Part shown: piece by piece, positions 63,893 through 64,000 of the stretch
Layout: the number at the start of each line of letters is the position of its first letter
How positions within the stretch are numbered: the stretch's first letter is position 1
Assembly: GCA_012735505.1 (NCBI GenBank)
Contig: JAAYHE010000021.1
Coordinates: forward strand, 1 to 64,000
Direction of reading: 5' to 3'
DNA: 64,000 bases
Source of the DNA: Bacillota bacterium
Lineage (GTDB): Bacteria > Bacillota > UBA994 > UBA5500
Translations under genes and position numbers: made by a program
The notes under the pieces: model-generated
Told to the model about the DNA's origin: nothing
Seen by the model: the letters and a program-made list of their open reading frames with translations, nothing else
The model's database searches: none

Positions 63893-64000
63893 GTGACATT
63901 TTCCGAAGAGGTGAAGCAGGAGTTAGCTCGTCTAATAGATCTAGATGAGTGTTGTCAGCGAGCCGAGTTAGCCGCCCTGATCCGCCTGAATGGCTGTGTC
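63893..64000 (+). CDS. whiA: WhiA, 5' end only
   Basis: The window ends 36 codons into this gene. The start TFSEEVKQELARL followed by DLDECCQRAELAALIRLNG is the LAGLIDADG-like N-terminus of WhiA, a conserved Gram-positive DNA-binding protein linked to sporulation in Streptomyces and to division in Bacillus. GTG 63893 is used; the ribosome site is weak (GAGGGAG further upstream). In many Bacillota whiA directly follows glmR; here 12.8 kb lie between them. Confidence 0.9.
   Translation, partial: MTFSEEVKQELARLIDLDECCQRAELAALIRLNGCV

Overview
This window is a piece of a Bacillota (Firmicutes) chromosome, most likely from a clostridia-like, motile, S-layer-bearing and probably spore-forming lineage. 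The evidence is the gene content: DnaD and DnaI primosome proteins, RapZ/GlmR(YvcK)/WhiA, a YvlD-type membrane protein, a DUF2089 regulator, RNase J, FtsEX with a coiled-coil M23 hydrolase, a MinJ-like PDZ protein, CsaB and TagA, plus a class II (B12-dependent) ribonucleotide reductase and a MutL/GlmL-type ATPase. Base composition is roughly half G+C by eye, GTG and TTG starts are common, and TGA is a stop (prfB carries the autoregulatory +1 frameshift). I cannot place it to genus.

Layout. 1-3.2 kb: end of a flagellar late-gene cluster (flaG, fliD, fliS, flgN-like). 3.2-4.3 kb: cold-shock protein and long-form hibernation factor. 4.6-10.3 kb: an unusual nucleotidyltransferase-like/RCK_C fusion, secA, a small unknown gene and prfB. 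10.5-18.8 kb: an envelope-polysaccharide operon (two GT4 glycosyltransferases, DUF4330, O-antigen-ligase-like polymerase, DUF5693, csaB, tagA) that probably makes a pyruvylated secondary cell-wall polymer for S-layer anchoring. 18.9-21.1 kb: PspC/LiaF-like protein convergent with RNase J. 21.6-25.8 kb: ftsEX, murein hydrolase (activator) and MinJ-like protein, a division/elongation block. 25.9-33.8 kb: uvrB, uvrA, a DUF368 (PopT-type) lipid-carrier transporter and uvrC. 33.8-35.5 kb: dnaD-dnaI. 35.6-37.5 kb: DUF2089 regulator, a short paralogue-like protein, a SHOCT-like protein and YvlD, a likely envelope-stress set. 37.7-41.6 kb: AbrB-type regulator with a heterodimeric ABC exporter. 41.8-45.8 kb: Cof-type HAD phosphatase, a degenerate M1-peptidase-like membrane protein and DAHP synthase. 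46.1-51.1 kb: DUF1177 protein, two PHP-domain proteins, rapZ and glmR. 51.2-55.4 kb: M42 aminopeptidase, second HAD phosphatase and a NatAB-type ABC exporter. 55.4-63.8 kb: nrdJ, a striking Gly/Gln/Tyr/Ser-rich tandem-repeat protein, and a MutL-type ATPase with three unrecognised partners. The window ends in the first codons of whiA.

Several short intergenic repeat families are scattered through otherwise ordinary housekeeping DNA. One is a two-hairpin element (full copies near 4.39, 23.18 and 53.26 kb, single-hairpin fragments near 53.34 and 59.21 kb). A second is a GC-rich modular element of about 70-110 bp (9.0, 10.3, 27.8 and two copies head to head at 45.8-46.1 kb). A third is a shorter GC-rich motif (10.46, 36.4-36.56, 46.1 and 47.2 kb). 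No tRNA, rRNA, CRISPR array, prophage or insertion-sequence transposase was seen. The most interesting candidates are the MutL operon without a B12 mutase, the tandem-repeat protein, FliD with an inserted discoidin-like domain, the nucleotidyltransferase/RCK_C fusion, the M1-like pseudoenzyme, and the repeat families.
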